64,000 nt of DNA from CAVREM01 sp963728825 (GTDB lineage: Bacteria; Acidobacteriota; Vicinamibacteria; Vicinamibacterales; CAVVIG01), in NCBI GenBank assembly GCA_963728825.1, contig CAVSLA010000006.1:558001-622000 (forward strand), in the 5' to 3' direction. Below the pieces are notes generated by a model, which saw only the letters and a program-made list of their open reading frames with translations, was not told where the DNA came from and searched no databases. A program made the position numbers and the translations under genes. Each line of letters begins with the position of its first letter. Position 1 is the stretch's first letter. Positions 27,301 through 36,791 of the stretch are shown here, in pieces.

Positions 27301-28399
27301 GATCGGTCGATCTGTCCATCCCCTGCCGGGTGAAGCGGAGCGACGTGAGCGGCTCCTGCAGTTGATCGACGGCTTTTCCAGTCGCCGAGTACTTGTCGTC
27401 GGCGACGTGATCGCCGACGAGTTCATCTACGGCGAAGTATCACGCGTCTCGCGTGAAGCGCCCGTGCTGATTCTCAAGTACGACACCACCGAGATCATCG
27501 CGGGCGGTGCCGGCAACGCGGCGAACAACGTGGCGGCACTCGGCGGGCGCGCAATCCTCGCGGGGCTCACCGGGACCGATCCGCAGGGCCGCCGGCTGCT
27601 CGCCAGCTTCCCGCGTGGAGTCGATCGTCAGCTGGTCGTCCGTGCGAAGCAGTACCTCACGCCGGTGAAAACCCGGATCCTGGCCGGCGGTGTTCACTCG
27701 GCCAAGCAGCAGGTCGTGCGCATCGATCGCGAAACCGGCTGGCCAGTGTCGCCGGAGGTGAGTCGCACCTTCGGCGCCCGCCTGACGCGCAGCCTGGCCG
27801 AATGCGATGCGGTGCTGCTGTCCGACTACGGGTCGGGATTGATCACGCCCGCCCTCGCCGAGCTGATCAAGGCGCGATTGTCGAAGCGCAGTCGACGCCG
27901 TCCGGTCCCCGTGCTCATCGACAGCCGCTTCCGATTGCTCGATTACCGGCGACTGACCACCTGCACACCGAATGAATCGGAGGTCGAGCAGGTGCTCGGC
28001 ATCCGCATCGACGACGACCTCGAGGTGCTCGAGCGAGCGGGACGACAGCTGCTGCGCCGGACCGGCATGCAGGCGCTGCTCATCACGCGCGGCAGCCGCG
28101 GCATGGCCCTCTTTCAGCCGCGGCAGGCGACGATTCACATTCCGATCTTCGGATCGGACGAGGTCGCCGACGTGACCGGTGCCGGCGATACCGTGAACGC
28201 GACGTTCGGACTGGCGCTGGCGGCGGGGGCATCCTTTTACGAGGCTGCCCGGCTGGCGAATTACGCCGGGGGGCTGGTCGTGATGAAACGCGGCACGGCC
28301 ACCGTTTCGGCGGGAGAGCTCTCGGACGCAGTGACCGCGGACCACGACATCACCGCCGAAAGCTGGTCACAAGAAGGACACTCTCAGGGACGGAGATAG
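27296..28399 (+). CDS. hldA: D-glycero-beta-D-manno-heptose-7-phosphate kinase (HldA/RfaE1)
   Basis: 367 aa PfkB-family sugar kinase: RRVLVVGDVIADEFIYGEVS, AGGAGNAANNVAALGG, LLSDYGSG and the C-terminal signature DVTGAGDTVNATFGLALAAG. Phosphorylates heptose-7-phosphate at C1. The nucleotidyltransferase half of HldE is a separate gene just downstream (hldC), so this organism has the split arrangement. The ATG is inside the heptamer array. Confidence 0.92.
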   Translation: MLIGRSVHPLPGEAERRERLLQLIDGFSSRRVLVVGDVIADEFIYGEVSRVSREAPVLILKYDTTEIIAGGAGNAANNVAALGGRAILAGLTGTDPQGRRLLASFPRGVDRQLVVRAKQYLTPVKTRILAGGVHSAKQQVVRIDRETGWPVSPEVSRTFGARLTRSLAECDAVLLSDYGSGLITPALAELIKARLSKRSRRRPVPVLIDSRFRLLDYRRLTTCTPNESEVEQVLGIRIDDDLEVLERAGRQLLRRTGMQALLITRGSRGMALFQPRQATIHIPIFGSDEVADVTGAGDTVNATFGLALAAGASFYEAARLANYAGGLVVMKRGTATVSAGELSDAVTADHDITAESWSQEGHSQGRR

Positions 28400-28460
28400 T
28401 CGACAGTCGGCAGTCGACAGTCGTCAGTGGGTAGTCGGTAGTCGGTAGTCGGTAGTGGGG
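28398..28460 (+). repeat. Heptamer array (AGTCGGT type)
   Basis: Nine consecutive 7-nt units of form AGTSGRY/AGTCGGT, starting at the last two bases of the hldA stop and ending just before hldC. Direct only, no inverted arm. Confidence 0.9.
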
Positions 28461-28472
28461 CGTTAGAACAAC

Positions 28473-28973
28473 GTGGGACGAGTGGTTTCAAGTGAGCAGC
28501 TGGTCGAGGCGATCGGACGGGACCGGGCGGCCGGACGGACGGTGGCATTGGCGAACGGCTGTTTCGACGTGCTTCACGTCGGTCACGTCCGCTACCTGCA
28601 GGGCGCGACGGCGGAAGCGGATCGACTGGTCGTGGGCATCAACGACGATCGATCGGTTGCCGAGCTGAAGGGGGCGGGGCGACCGATTCTGGCGGCCGCC
28701 GATCGCGCAGAGGTCGTCGCTGCCTTGCGCGGCGTCGATTACGTCGTGATCTTCGGCGAGCGAACGGTTGAACGCCTTCTCAGGCTGATCGAACCCGATG
28801 TCCACTGCAAGGGCACCGACTACACCGTCGACTCCGTGCCGGAACGATCGATCGTGCTGGAGTATGGCGGGCGGACCGCGATTGTCGGCGACCCGAAGAA
28901 TCACGCCACACGCGATCTCCTGAAACGGATCGCCCGACCGGCGGACGGCCATCCTCGAACCACAGACGGCTGA
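28473..28973 (+). CDS. hldC: Heptose-1-phosphate adenylyltransferase (HldC/RfaE2)
   Basis: 166 aa from GTG 28473. Cytidylyltransferase-fold motif ANGCFDVLHVGHVRYLQGA (HxGH), VVGINDDRSVAELKG, and KGTDYTVDSVPE with KIAR-like end (LLKRIARPA). Transfers AMP to heptose-1-phosphate, giving ADP-heptose precursor. Between hldA and waaC on the same strand. Confidence 0.92.
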   Translation: MGRVVSSEQLVEAIGRDRAAGRTVALANGCFDVLHVGHVRYLQGATAEADRLVVGINDDRSVAELKGAGRPILAAADRAEVVAALRGVDYVVIFGERTVERLLRLIEPDVHCKGTDYTVDSVPERSIVLEYGGRTAIVGDPKNHATRDLLKRIARPADGHPRTTDG

Positions 28974-28978
28974 ACGGC

Positions 28979-30013
28979 GTGTCCCGACTTCTCATCGTCC
29001 GACTTGGCGCGCTCGGCGACATCGTGCACGCGATTCCGGTGGCCGCGGCGCTGCGGCGGGCCTTTCCGGCCGCGCGCATCGACTGGCTGGTGAGCGCCAA
29101 GCACCGCGAGATTCTCGATCTGGTGCCGGTCATCGATCGTCGTCTCATTGTCAACGATCGGGGTGGGGCGACCGGCGGCGCGACGCTCATGTCCGCGATT
29201 CGGCAACTGCGTGAAGCGCGTTACGACGCGGCGATCGATCTCCAGGGATTGATCAAGTCGGCGGTCATCGCCAGACTGTCCGGTGCCCGGCGGGTCATCG
29301 GTTTTTCCGCGCGGCACTTGCGCGAGCGGCTGGCCCGCGCCTTCTATACGGATGTCTACGATCCTGGAGGCGGCGGGATGCACGATCGCGCCGCCAGTCT
29401 TCACGTCGTCAGCCTGAACCTCGGCCTGCTCGGCGCGCTGGGGCTGAAGGTCGATAACGCCGAATTTCCCATCGATACAGTGACGTCGCAGGTCGCGACG
29501 ACCCTCTGTCAGGCGGCGGAGGGCCGCTACGCACTGCTCAACCCGGGGGCGGCGTGGCCGAACAAACGGTGGCCGCCGGCGCGCCTCGCGAGCATCGCGG
29601 CCGCGCTGGCCGAGCGTCATCAGCTGAAGTCGGTCGTGCTGTGGGGCCCCGGCGAGCGCGAGCTGGCCGAAGAAGTCGTGTCGCACGCAGCCGGGGCGGC
29701 GCTCTTGTCGCCACCAACCTCTATCGCCGACGTTGTCGCCCTGAGCCGCGGCGCGCGCATCATGGTGTCGGGCGACACCGGTCCGACGCACATCGCTGCG
29801 GCGGTCGGCACACCACTCGTGGGCATCTATGGACCGACGCGTCCCGAACGCAATGGTCCATGGCATCCGCGCGATATCACCGTATCGCGCGCCAACGTTT
29901 GCGAGTGCCATCATCTGCGGCGGTGCCGGCGCGAGACGATGTGCCTGATGGACATTGAGGTGAGGGAAGTACTCGACGCCGTCGAGCGCAGGCTCGCCGG
30001 AGATTCTGCTTGA
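28979..30013 (+). CDS. waaC: Heptosyltransferase I-like (WaaC)
   Basis: 344 aa from GTG 28979. SRLLIVRLGALGDIVHAIPV is a classic start; IDLQGLIKSAVIARLSGA, LLNPGAAWPNKRWPP, VSGDTGPTHIAAAVGTP and GIYGPTRPERNGPW follow. GT9 family, moving heptose from ADP-heptose to Kdo in the inner core. Adjacent to hldC (5-bp gap). Confidence 0.88.
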   Translation: MSRLLIVRLGALGDIVHAIPVAAALRRAFPAARIDWLVSAKHREILDLVPVIDRRLIVNDRGGATGGATLMSAIRQLREARYDAAIDLQGLIKSAVIARLSGARRVIGFSARHLRERLARAFYTDVYDPGGGGMHDRAASLHVVSLNLGLLGALGLKVDNAEFPIDTVTSQVATTLCQAAEGRYALLNPGAAWPNKRWPPARLASIAAALAERHQLKSVVLWGPGERELAEEVVSHAAGAALLSPPTSIADVVALSRGARIMVSGDTGPTHIAAAVGTPLVGIYGPTRPERNGPWHPRDITVSRANVCECHHLRRCRRETMCLMDIEVREVLDAVERRLAGDSA

Positions 30014-30026
30014 TGCGGTTCTGCTC

Positions 30027-30566
30027 ATGACGTGGTCCGCCCGCCTCGCTCGCCTGCGAACGAGGCTCGGCTTTGTCTTTGGCGCCGCCGCGTTCTGGTT
30101 TGCCCAGCCGACACCGCGCACGCTGGCAGCTGGCGCCGCGGTGGCGGCGCTCGGGGAGGTGCTGCGAGTGTGGGCCGCCGGTCACCTCAACAAGTCGCGC
30201 GAAGTGACTTCGTCGGGCCCGTATCGCTGGTTCGCCCATCCTCTGTATGTCGGATCGTCGGTAATGGGCGTCGGCCTTGCGATCGCGTCGGCGAGCCTGG
30301 TGGTCGCGTTATTGATTGCGGTCTATCTCGGCACGACCATCACCGCGGCGATCATGACCGAGGAGGCGTTCCTTCGCCGCCAGTTCGGTGATGCGTATCG
30401 CCGCTACCGCAGTGGCGGCGCCGATAATGTCGAGCGCCGCTTCAGTCTGCAGCAGGCGATTGTCAACCGCGAGCACCGCACGATGGCCGGACTGGTCCTC
30501 GTCGCATTGTTGCTCTTCTTGAAGGCAACGTATAATGGGTTGTTTTGGCGGGCAGCCGGCCGGTAG
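30027..30566 (+). CDS. Isoprenylcysteine carboxylmethyltransferase (ICMT)-family membrane protein
   Basis: 179 aa with several membrane helices. SGPYRWFAHPLYVGSSVMGVG plus the downstream EEAFLRRQFGDAYRRYRS is the SAM-binding core of the ICMT/PEMT-like family. A bacterial methyltransferase of unknown substrate, possibly lipid- or isoprenoid-linked. It closes the LPS run, 13 bp after waaC. Confidence 0.8.
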   Translation: MTWSARLARLRTRLGFVFGAAAFWFAQPTPRTLAAGAAVAALGEVLRVWAAGHLNKSREVTSSGPYRWFAHPLYVGSSVMGVGLAIASASLVVALLIAVYLGTTITAAIMTEEAFLRRQFGDAYRRYRSGGADNVERRFSLQQAIVNREHRTMAGLVLVALLLFLKATYNGLFWRAAGR

Positions 30567-30573
30567 TTGTGTG

Positions 30574-30645
30574 GGGCGGTTAGCTCAGTGGTAGAGCACC
30601 GGCTTTACACGCCGGCTGTCACAGGTTCGAAACCTGTACCGCCCA
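30574..30645 (+). tRNA. tRNA-Val (TAC)
   Basis: Acceptor GGGCGGT pairs with ACCGCCC; D-arm TTAGCTCAGTGGTAGAGCA; anticodon stem CCGGC/GCCGG with loop TTTACAC (anticodon TAC); T-arm ACAGGTTCGAAACCTGT. No CCA encoded. Confidence 0.95.
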
Positions 30646-30647
30646 AT

Positions 30648-30737
30648 CAAATTGCAGAACGCAGATTGCAAAATGCAAATTGCATCTGCCGATTTCGATG
30701 TGCAATCTGCAATCTGCAATTTGCGATTTGCAATTGG
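30648..30737. repeat. Inverted heptamer array between two tRNA genes
   Basis: The left arm has six units (CAAATTG, CAGATTG and variants, 30648-30689), then a 13-bp spacer, and the right arm five units (CAATCTG, CAATTTG and variants, 30703-30737). CAGATTG and CAATCTG are reverse complements, so the arms pair. It fills the whole gap between tRNA-Val and tRNA-Asp. Confidence 0.9.
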
Positions 30738-30740
30738 TTT

Positions 30741-30817
30741 GGGGTCGTAGTTCAGTTGGCTAGAACGCCGCCCTGTCACGGCGGAGGCCGCGGGTTCGAG
30801 TCCCGTCGACCCCGCCA
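30741..30817 (+). tRNA. tRNA-Asp (GTC)
   Basis: Acceptor GGGGTCG pairs with CGACCCC; anticodon stem CCGCC/GGCGG with loop CTGTCAC (anticodon GTC); T-arm GCGGGTTCGAGTCCCGT; discriminator G and an encoded CCA (30815-30817). Confidence 0.95.
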
Positions 30818-30900
30818 ACCTTCGCTCACGCCTGCAACGAGTGCGTGAGCTACGGTTGGCGAGCCCCAGCAAGGTCTCTCCTCACCACATCGCGCCGCTG

Positions 30901-31689
30901 TCAGTCTCCGCCACCGCCGCCGCCGCAGCTACTGCCACAACTCGACGAGCAGCTGGAGCCTCCGTCCGAGGATCCGCCGCTGTCGCCGCTTCCCGCATCT
31001 CCATCAGCGCCTGCGCCGGAGTCTGCGGAGCTCTCCGCCTCGGTCCACGACGCCCCCGAACCGCCGCCGCCGCTCTGTCCGCCGTCGAATGCATCGAAAG
31101 CGCTCGACTGACCGCCGCTGCTCGACTCGAAATATGTGCAAAGCGGCGCGTCGCCGTAGACCGCGTCCGCCTGGTCATTTCGTCTTGATCGGGACGCGCG
31201 TTTCTTGACGGCAGCCGGCTGAAATTTCGGAATCAGCCAGATGTCGTCGGGCGGCTCCTGATTGAACTCGCTCCGGTACAGTTCGAGCGTGTCGATGTAC
31301 TGCGCCTGATAGACGCCGGTCTGGTCGGCGAGTGGAAGGAGCTCCGGGTTATGGTCGAAGTGCCGGCCGAGCACCTCCGCGCAGAAGTTGCGGTAGCCTT
31401 GCGTGAACAGTTGATGCTCGTGCCAGACCTGGTCGAGAATCTTGGACGGCGTCACGTTGAACGGGCTGACCATTCCGAGATAGACGAACTTCCGGTATTC
31501 CCCGATCGCTCTCGACGCGAACCCCTTCGACCACCCAAGCTTGCGCGAGAGCTTGTTCGCGAACGCCTTGGTCGAGGCGTCAGCCCCGCCAAACGCCTCG
31601 ACGACCTGACCCCAGAAATTCTGAGGGACGAGGTGCTCGAATTGATAACGCTTCAACCGGAGCCAGAGATCTTTCTTGCTCGTCTGCAT
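30901..31689 (-). CDS. GRDP-like (glycine-rich domain-containing) protein with Ser/Gly/Cys tail
   Basis: 262 aa. Residues ~75-130 contain MVSPFNVTPSKILDQVWHEH followed by the AEVLGRHFDHNP stretch, the conserved W-H-x-H motif of the glycine-rich-domain protein family (PF07173-like) better known in plants and fungi. The last ~60 residues are low-complexity Ser/Gly/Asp ending in Cys-rich SSCSSSCGSSCGGGGGGD. No signal peptide, so probably cytoplasmic. Function unknown; possible metal binding by the tail is a guess. Confidence 0.7.
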   Translation of the reverse strand: MQTSKKDLWLRLKRYQFEHLVPQNFWGQVVEAFGGADASTKAFANKLSRKLGWSKGFASRAIGEYRKFVYLGMVSPFNVTPSKILDQVWHEHQLFTQGYRNFCAEVLGRHFDHNPELLPLADQTGVYQAQYIDTLELYRSEFNQEPPDDIWLIPKFQPAAVKKRASRSRRNDQADAVYGDAPLCTYFESSSGGQSSAFDAFDGGQSGGGGSGASWTEAESSADSGAGADGDAGSGDSGGSSDGGSSCSSSCGSSCGGGGGGD

Positions 31690-31744
31690 TGTCGAACCGA
31701 TTTTACGCGGTAACGAAGCGGAAACCAGCTCTTACCGGCGTGCG

Positions 31745-32257
31745 TCAGAATCGCGCAAGCTTTGCCAGGGAGGTGAGCAGGGCAGCCATCAGTCCACCGA
31801 CCGTTATGATGCCGAGACCGATCACGAATCCGCGAAAGTGGTAGGCAAAACTCCCGACCGTTTCCTCGTGGGTAAGGCCTGGAACGGACAATCGCGTCAG
31901 GGCTCGTGGCCTGAGCACCAGCAGAACAAACCAGTCGATTACGACGAGGTCGAACAGGTTGAACAGGAAGAACACACCGAGAAAGTGCCAGAACGCCGTG
32001 GCGATTGACAGTGTTGCGCCGTGGCGGGCGATCAGCCGGACCGCTGACCAGACCGTTGCCACGGCAAATGTCAGCAGCAGGAGCGTGCCGACGATCGACC
32101 GTGCGCGACGCTCGACAGGGGTCAGGGGCGGTGCCAACTCCCTGACGCGAGGCGGCGCGTCATTGATCCACAGTCGCGGGTTATACAAGACCGAAGCGAC
32201 AATCACCGTCGACAACGCCGCTGACAGAACGGCGCCGTCGATCAGGATGGGGATCAT
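31745..32257 (-). CDS. Multi-spanning membrane protein of unknown function
   Basis: 170 aa with four probable membrane helices (residues ~8-25, ~57-78, ~84-112 and ~140-162). No recognised motif. Same strand as the lipase-maturation-factor-like gene upstream (54-bp gap) and the GRDP-like gene downstream, so possibly co-transcribed. Confidence 0.6.
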   Translation of the reverse strand: MIPILIDGAVLSAALSTVIVASVLYNPRLWINDAPPRVRELAPPLTPVERRARSIVGTLLLLTFAVATVWSAVRLIARHGATLSIATAFWHFLGVFFLFNLFDLVVIDWFVLLVLRPRALTRLSVPGLTHEETVGSFAYHFRGFVIGLGIITVGGLMAALLTSLAKLARF

Positions 32258-32310
32258 TTCGTGTTGGGGAACAACGCCGCAAAGCGCGGATCCTGTTGCC
32301 TTGCCCTACT

Positions 32311-33762
32311 TTACAGCTTGATGCGCAGGCAGGTAGTCGCCTCGAGGTTGCGCGGTCCACCACGCCCTCCCTTCGCCCGAGAACTTGTACCCATCAAGCC
32401 TGCGCGGACGAACCGCGGTGGATGTCCGTCGAACGGATCGTGCTCCAGCAGGTCCAGGACCTCCGGTGACCCTTCAAGCAGCCGATCGAGAAAGCGCCGG
32501 AACCAGGGCTCCTGGTCCGCCGTCGAGAGGGCTGCAAACCACATCTGCCAATCCAGTCGTGGCTGATGGGGAGCGGCCCACGGTGGGGGACGCTGAAGAG
32601 GGCCCGGCTTGTACTTGAACTCGTATCTCCGCCACTCAACACCGTCGTCGGATCCTTCGACGATGATTTCAGGCCGGGATGTCGTCATGACCGCGAACAG
32701 GCCATATCGATTGGCGATCCGGAAGGGCGCCAACGCTTCCTCCAGCGAAGCGAGCCTCCCGGCTCCTGGTGGGGCCAGGCCGAGGGACCACGTGAAGGCC
32801 AGGAGGGTGACCGGCAGCGTGATGGCTGCCGCGATCAGCACCGCGACGACTCCAGCCCGTCGACGTGCTGTCGCGGCCGGCGGCGAGTAGACGAGCAGCC
32901 GGTCGTCGAGGAGAAACAGGCACAACGACGCTGACAACACATTGAACCAGGCGTAGTTGCCGGTCAGCGCGATCATCGCCTGAAGGCCCACCAGCAAGCC
33001 ACAGGCGGTCAGCCTCAGCGAACGTCGGCCGAATATCAGGAGCGGAGCGAGCAGCTCGATGGCGATGACGCCGGCGGTCATCGGCTTCAGGATCCACACC
33101 GGCAAGTGGTGCATGTACCACGCGACGGGAGTCGGCAGCGGCTGCGTCTCGAAGTGAAACGCGAGCGCCGTCAGGTCGCGCCATGTCTCATCGCCGCTGG
33201 TCAGCTTCACCCCGCCGGACGCGACATTCAAGCGCACCAACAGCCACAGCATCAGCCAGACGGCCGGTCTCGTCGGACTGGGCGCATCGTGCACGCGATC
33301 ACGCCAGCGGAAGGGCGCGATGAATAGCGCGAGGAATCCTGTTTCGAGCAGCAACGCGTCCCACTGAAACGACAGGAAGTCCTGAGCGACGACGGATAGC
33401 GACAGGTAGACGACCCAAGCGGTCGCCATCGCCGCTAACGGGGCAACGCCTGCCAGCAGGAGAGCCGACGCCACGGCGCCGGTCACGCACACCACTTGGA
33501 GGAACAGGTCGCTGGTCGAGATCCAGAAGAGCGTCGGCACGAGGTGAAACCGCGCCAGCCCGATGCCTTCTGCGCCGGTCCACTCCTGCGCGCTCTGCAT
33601 GAAGTCGCGGGCGGGCAGAATGCCGCGACTGCCCAGCAGGCCCGGCAGCTGCGTCAGCAGGGAGACGAACGCACACAGATAGACGAAGCCCAGCAGCCGG
33701 CGGAATACCCAGGCCGCACGCGCGTAGGACGTCACCGGATCCGCAGCCTCACCGCGGCCCAT
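32311..33762 (-). CDS. Lipase maturation factor (LMF1)-like membrane protein
   Basis: 483 aa from ATG 33762; the open frame to 34134 is antisense shadow. Many membrane helices, with FLSFQWDALLLETGFLALF and LLVRLNVASGGVKLTSGDETW in the first half. The soluble C-terminal part contains ANRYGLFAVMTTSRPEIIVE, WRRYEFKYKPGPL and RLDWQMWFAAL, matching the lipase-maturation-factor family (also HTTM-like). The bacterial role is unknown. Divergent from the APC transporter (35 bp). Confidence 0.8.
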   Translation of the reverse strand: MGRGEAADPVTSYARAAWVFRRLLGFVYLCAFVSLLTQLPGLLGSRGILPARDFMQSAQEWTGAEGIGLARFHLVPTLFWISTSDLFLQVVCVTGAVASALLLAGVAPLAAMATAWVVYLSLSVVAQDFLSFQWDALLLETGFLALFIAPFRWRDRVHDAPSPTRPAVWLMLWLLVRLNVASGGVKLTSGDETWRDLTALAFHFETQPLPTPVAWYMHHLPVWILKPMTAGVIAIELLAPLLIFGRRSLRLTACGLLVGLQAMIALTGNYAWFNVLSASLCLFLLDDRLLVYSPPAATARRRAGVVAVLIAAAITLPVTLLAFTWSLGLAPPGAGRLASLEEALAPFRIANRYGLFAVMTTSRPEIIVEGSDDGVEWRRYEFKYKPGPLQRPPPWAAPHQPRLDWQMWFAALSTADQEPWFRRFLDRLLEGSPEVLDLLEHDPFDGHPPRFVRAGLMGTSSRAKGGRGGPRNLEATTCLRIKL

Positions 33763-33797
33763 TTTAGGCACCGCCCACGCCGCAGTTACAATGCGGC

Positions 33798-35734
<1,937 letters not shown>

Positions 35735-35924
35735 GGCACCCGTCCGCATGACGAATCTCGCCGTCAGTATTCTTCGCTCGATTACGCAATTCGGTGTCTC
35801 ATCCCGACACACCGGCGGCCGGCCCGTCGGGTCAATGACCGGAAACTGAAGCTTGGCGATGGGTTACGCCCCGGCCTGGCAGGGGCGCCCGTCCGGTACT
35901 TCAGTTGCTGCAGAGCTGGTCGTT

Positions 35925-36731
35925 ATGGCACCACGAAGAAAGGCCTCCGTCCGCTCGAGAACCGCGCGACGCACGAGAAAACCCACACACCGTAAGCCGT
36001 CGTCGCGCGCCAGCAAGCCGTCGCGCGTCACACAAGCGCCGCGCATTGAACCCACTCTGGCGCAGCACGTAACAGATTCGCCAGCAGTCCATCACGAGAC
36101 GCCGTCGGTGGTGACTGAAATGTTCACGAGCCCGACGCGAGTGTTCGGCGGGTGGGCGCTGGGTCTTGCCGCGATCGCGGTCGTGCTGCTCGTCACCGGG
36201 CTTCCGTCTGGCGAAAAAGTGGAGCGAACGGACGTGCGGCCGGCGCCAGTCGCACCGCCTGTCACGCCGTCCCGCGCAGAGACGTCCCGGCCGAGACCCG
36301 AGGCAACAAGCGTGGTCGCGTCATCAGAGGCGATCGATCATGAGTTGCCAGCGTCGCGCCCACTTGCGGCGCGGCCGACGATGGTCGCCGAGGCCCATCC
36401 TGTCATGCCGGTGGAGACAGATGAGACTTCTGCCGAGAAGTCGCCGATCGCATCAGCGACAGCGATCAGGCTCGTGACGATTACTGGATGCCTCGAGAAC
36501 GACAAAGCGGCGTTCCGGCTGAAGGACACTGACGGTGCCGAGATCCCCAAGTCGCGCAGCTGGAAGTCGGGCTTCCTGACGAAGCGCCCGGCGTCTCTGA
36601 CCGTCGTCGACTCGACCGACAAGATCAGCCTGCAGGGCCATGTCGGGCGACGCGTCGCACTGACGGGAACCGTCACCGAGCGAGAGATGCAGGTCCGGTC
36701 GCTTCGTCCGGTCGCTTCTTCCTGCGACTAG
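35925..36731 (+). CDS. Membrane-anchored protein with C-terminal beta-barrel-like domain
   Basis: 268 aa from ATG 35925. A very basic N-terminus (APRRKASVRSRTARRTRKP) is followed by one membrane helix (GWALGLAAIAVVLLVTGL), a Pro/Ala-rich linker and a C-terminal domain with VTITGCLENDKAAFRLKDTD and VGRRVALTGTVTEREMQVRS. This domain resembles the small OB-like domain in many secreted acidobacterial proteins, such as the one encoded at 52.3 kb. Function unknown. Confidence 0.7.
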   Translation: MAPRRKASVRSRTARRTRKPTHRKPSSRASKPSRVTQAPRIEPTLAQHVTDSPAVHHETPSVVTEMFTSPTRVFGGWALGLAAIAVVLLVTGLPSGEKVERTDVRPAPVAPPVTPSRAETSRPRPEATSVVASSEAIDHELPASRPLAARPTMVAEAHPVMPVETDETSAEKSPIASATAIRLVTITGCLENDKAAFRLKDTDGAEIPKSRSWKSGFLTKRPASLTVVDSTDKISLQGHVGRRVALTGTVTEREMQVRSLRPVASSCD

Positions 36732-36737
36732 CACGAG

Positions 36738-36764
36738 GCGGGTCCGAAAAGGACCCGCCCTACA
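36738..36764 (-). repeat. REP-like palindrome, copy 4 (inverted orientation)
   Basis: Stem GGCGGGTCC, loop GAAAA, GGACCCGCC, then CCTAC flank. It lies between convergent genes and could serve as a terminator. Confidence 0.8.
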
Positions 36765-36791
36765 AAGGGACGCACGACGTGCCGGCAGACC

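Noticed and set aside
30648..30737. Additional tRNA or small RNA gene between tRNA-Val and tRNA-Asp
   Set aside because: The DNA is wholly explained by heptamer units; no cloverleaf can be drawn.
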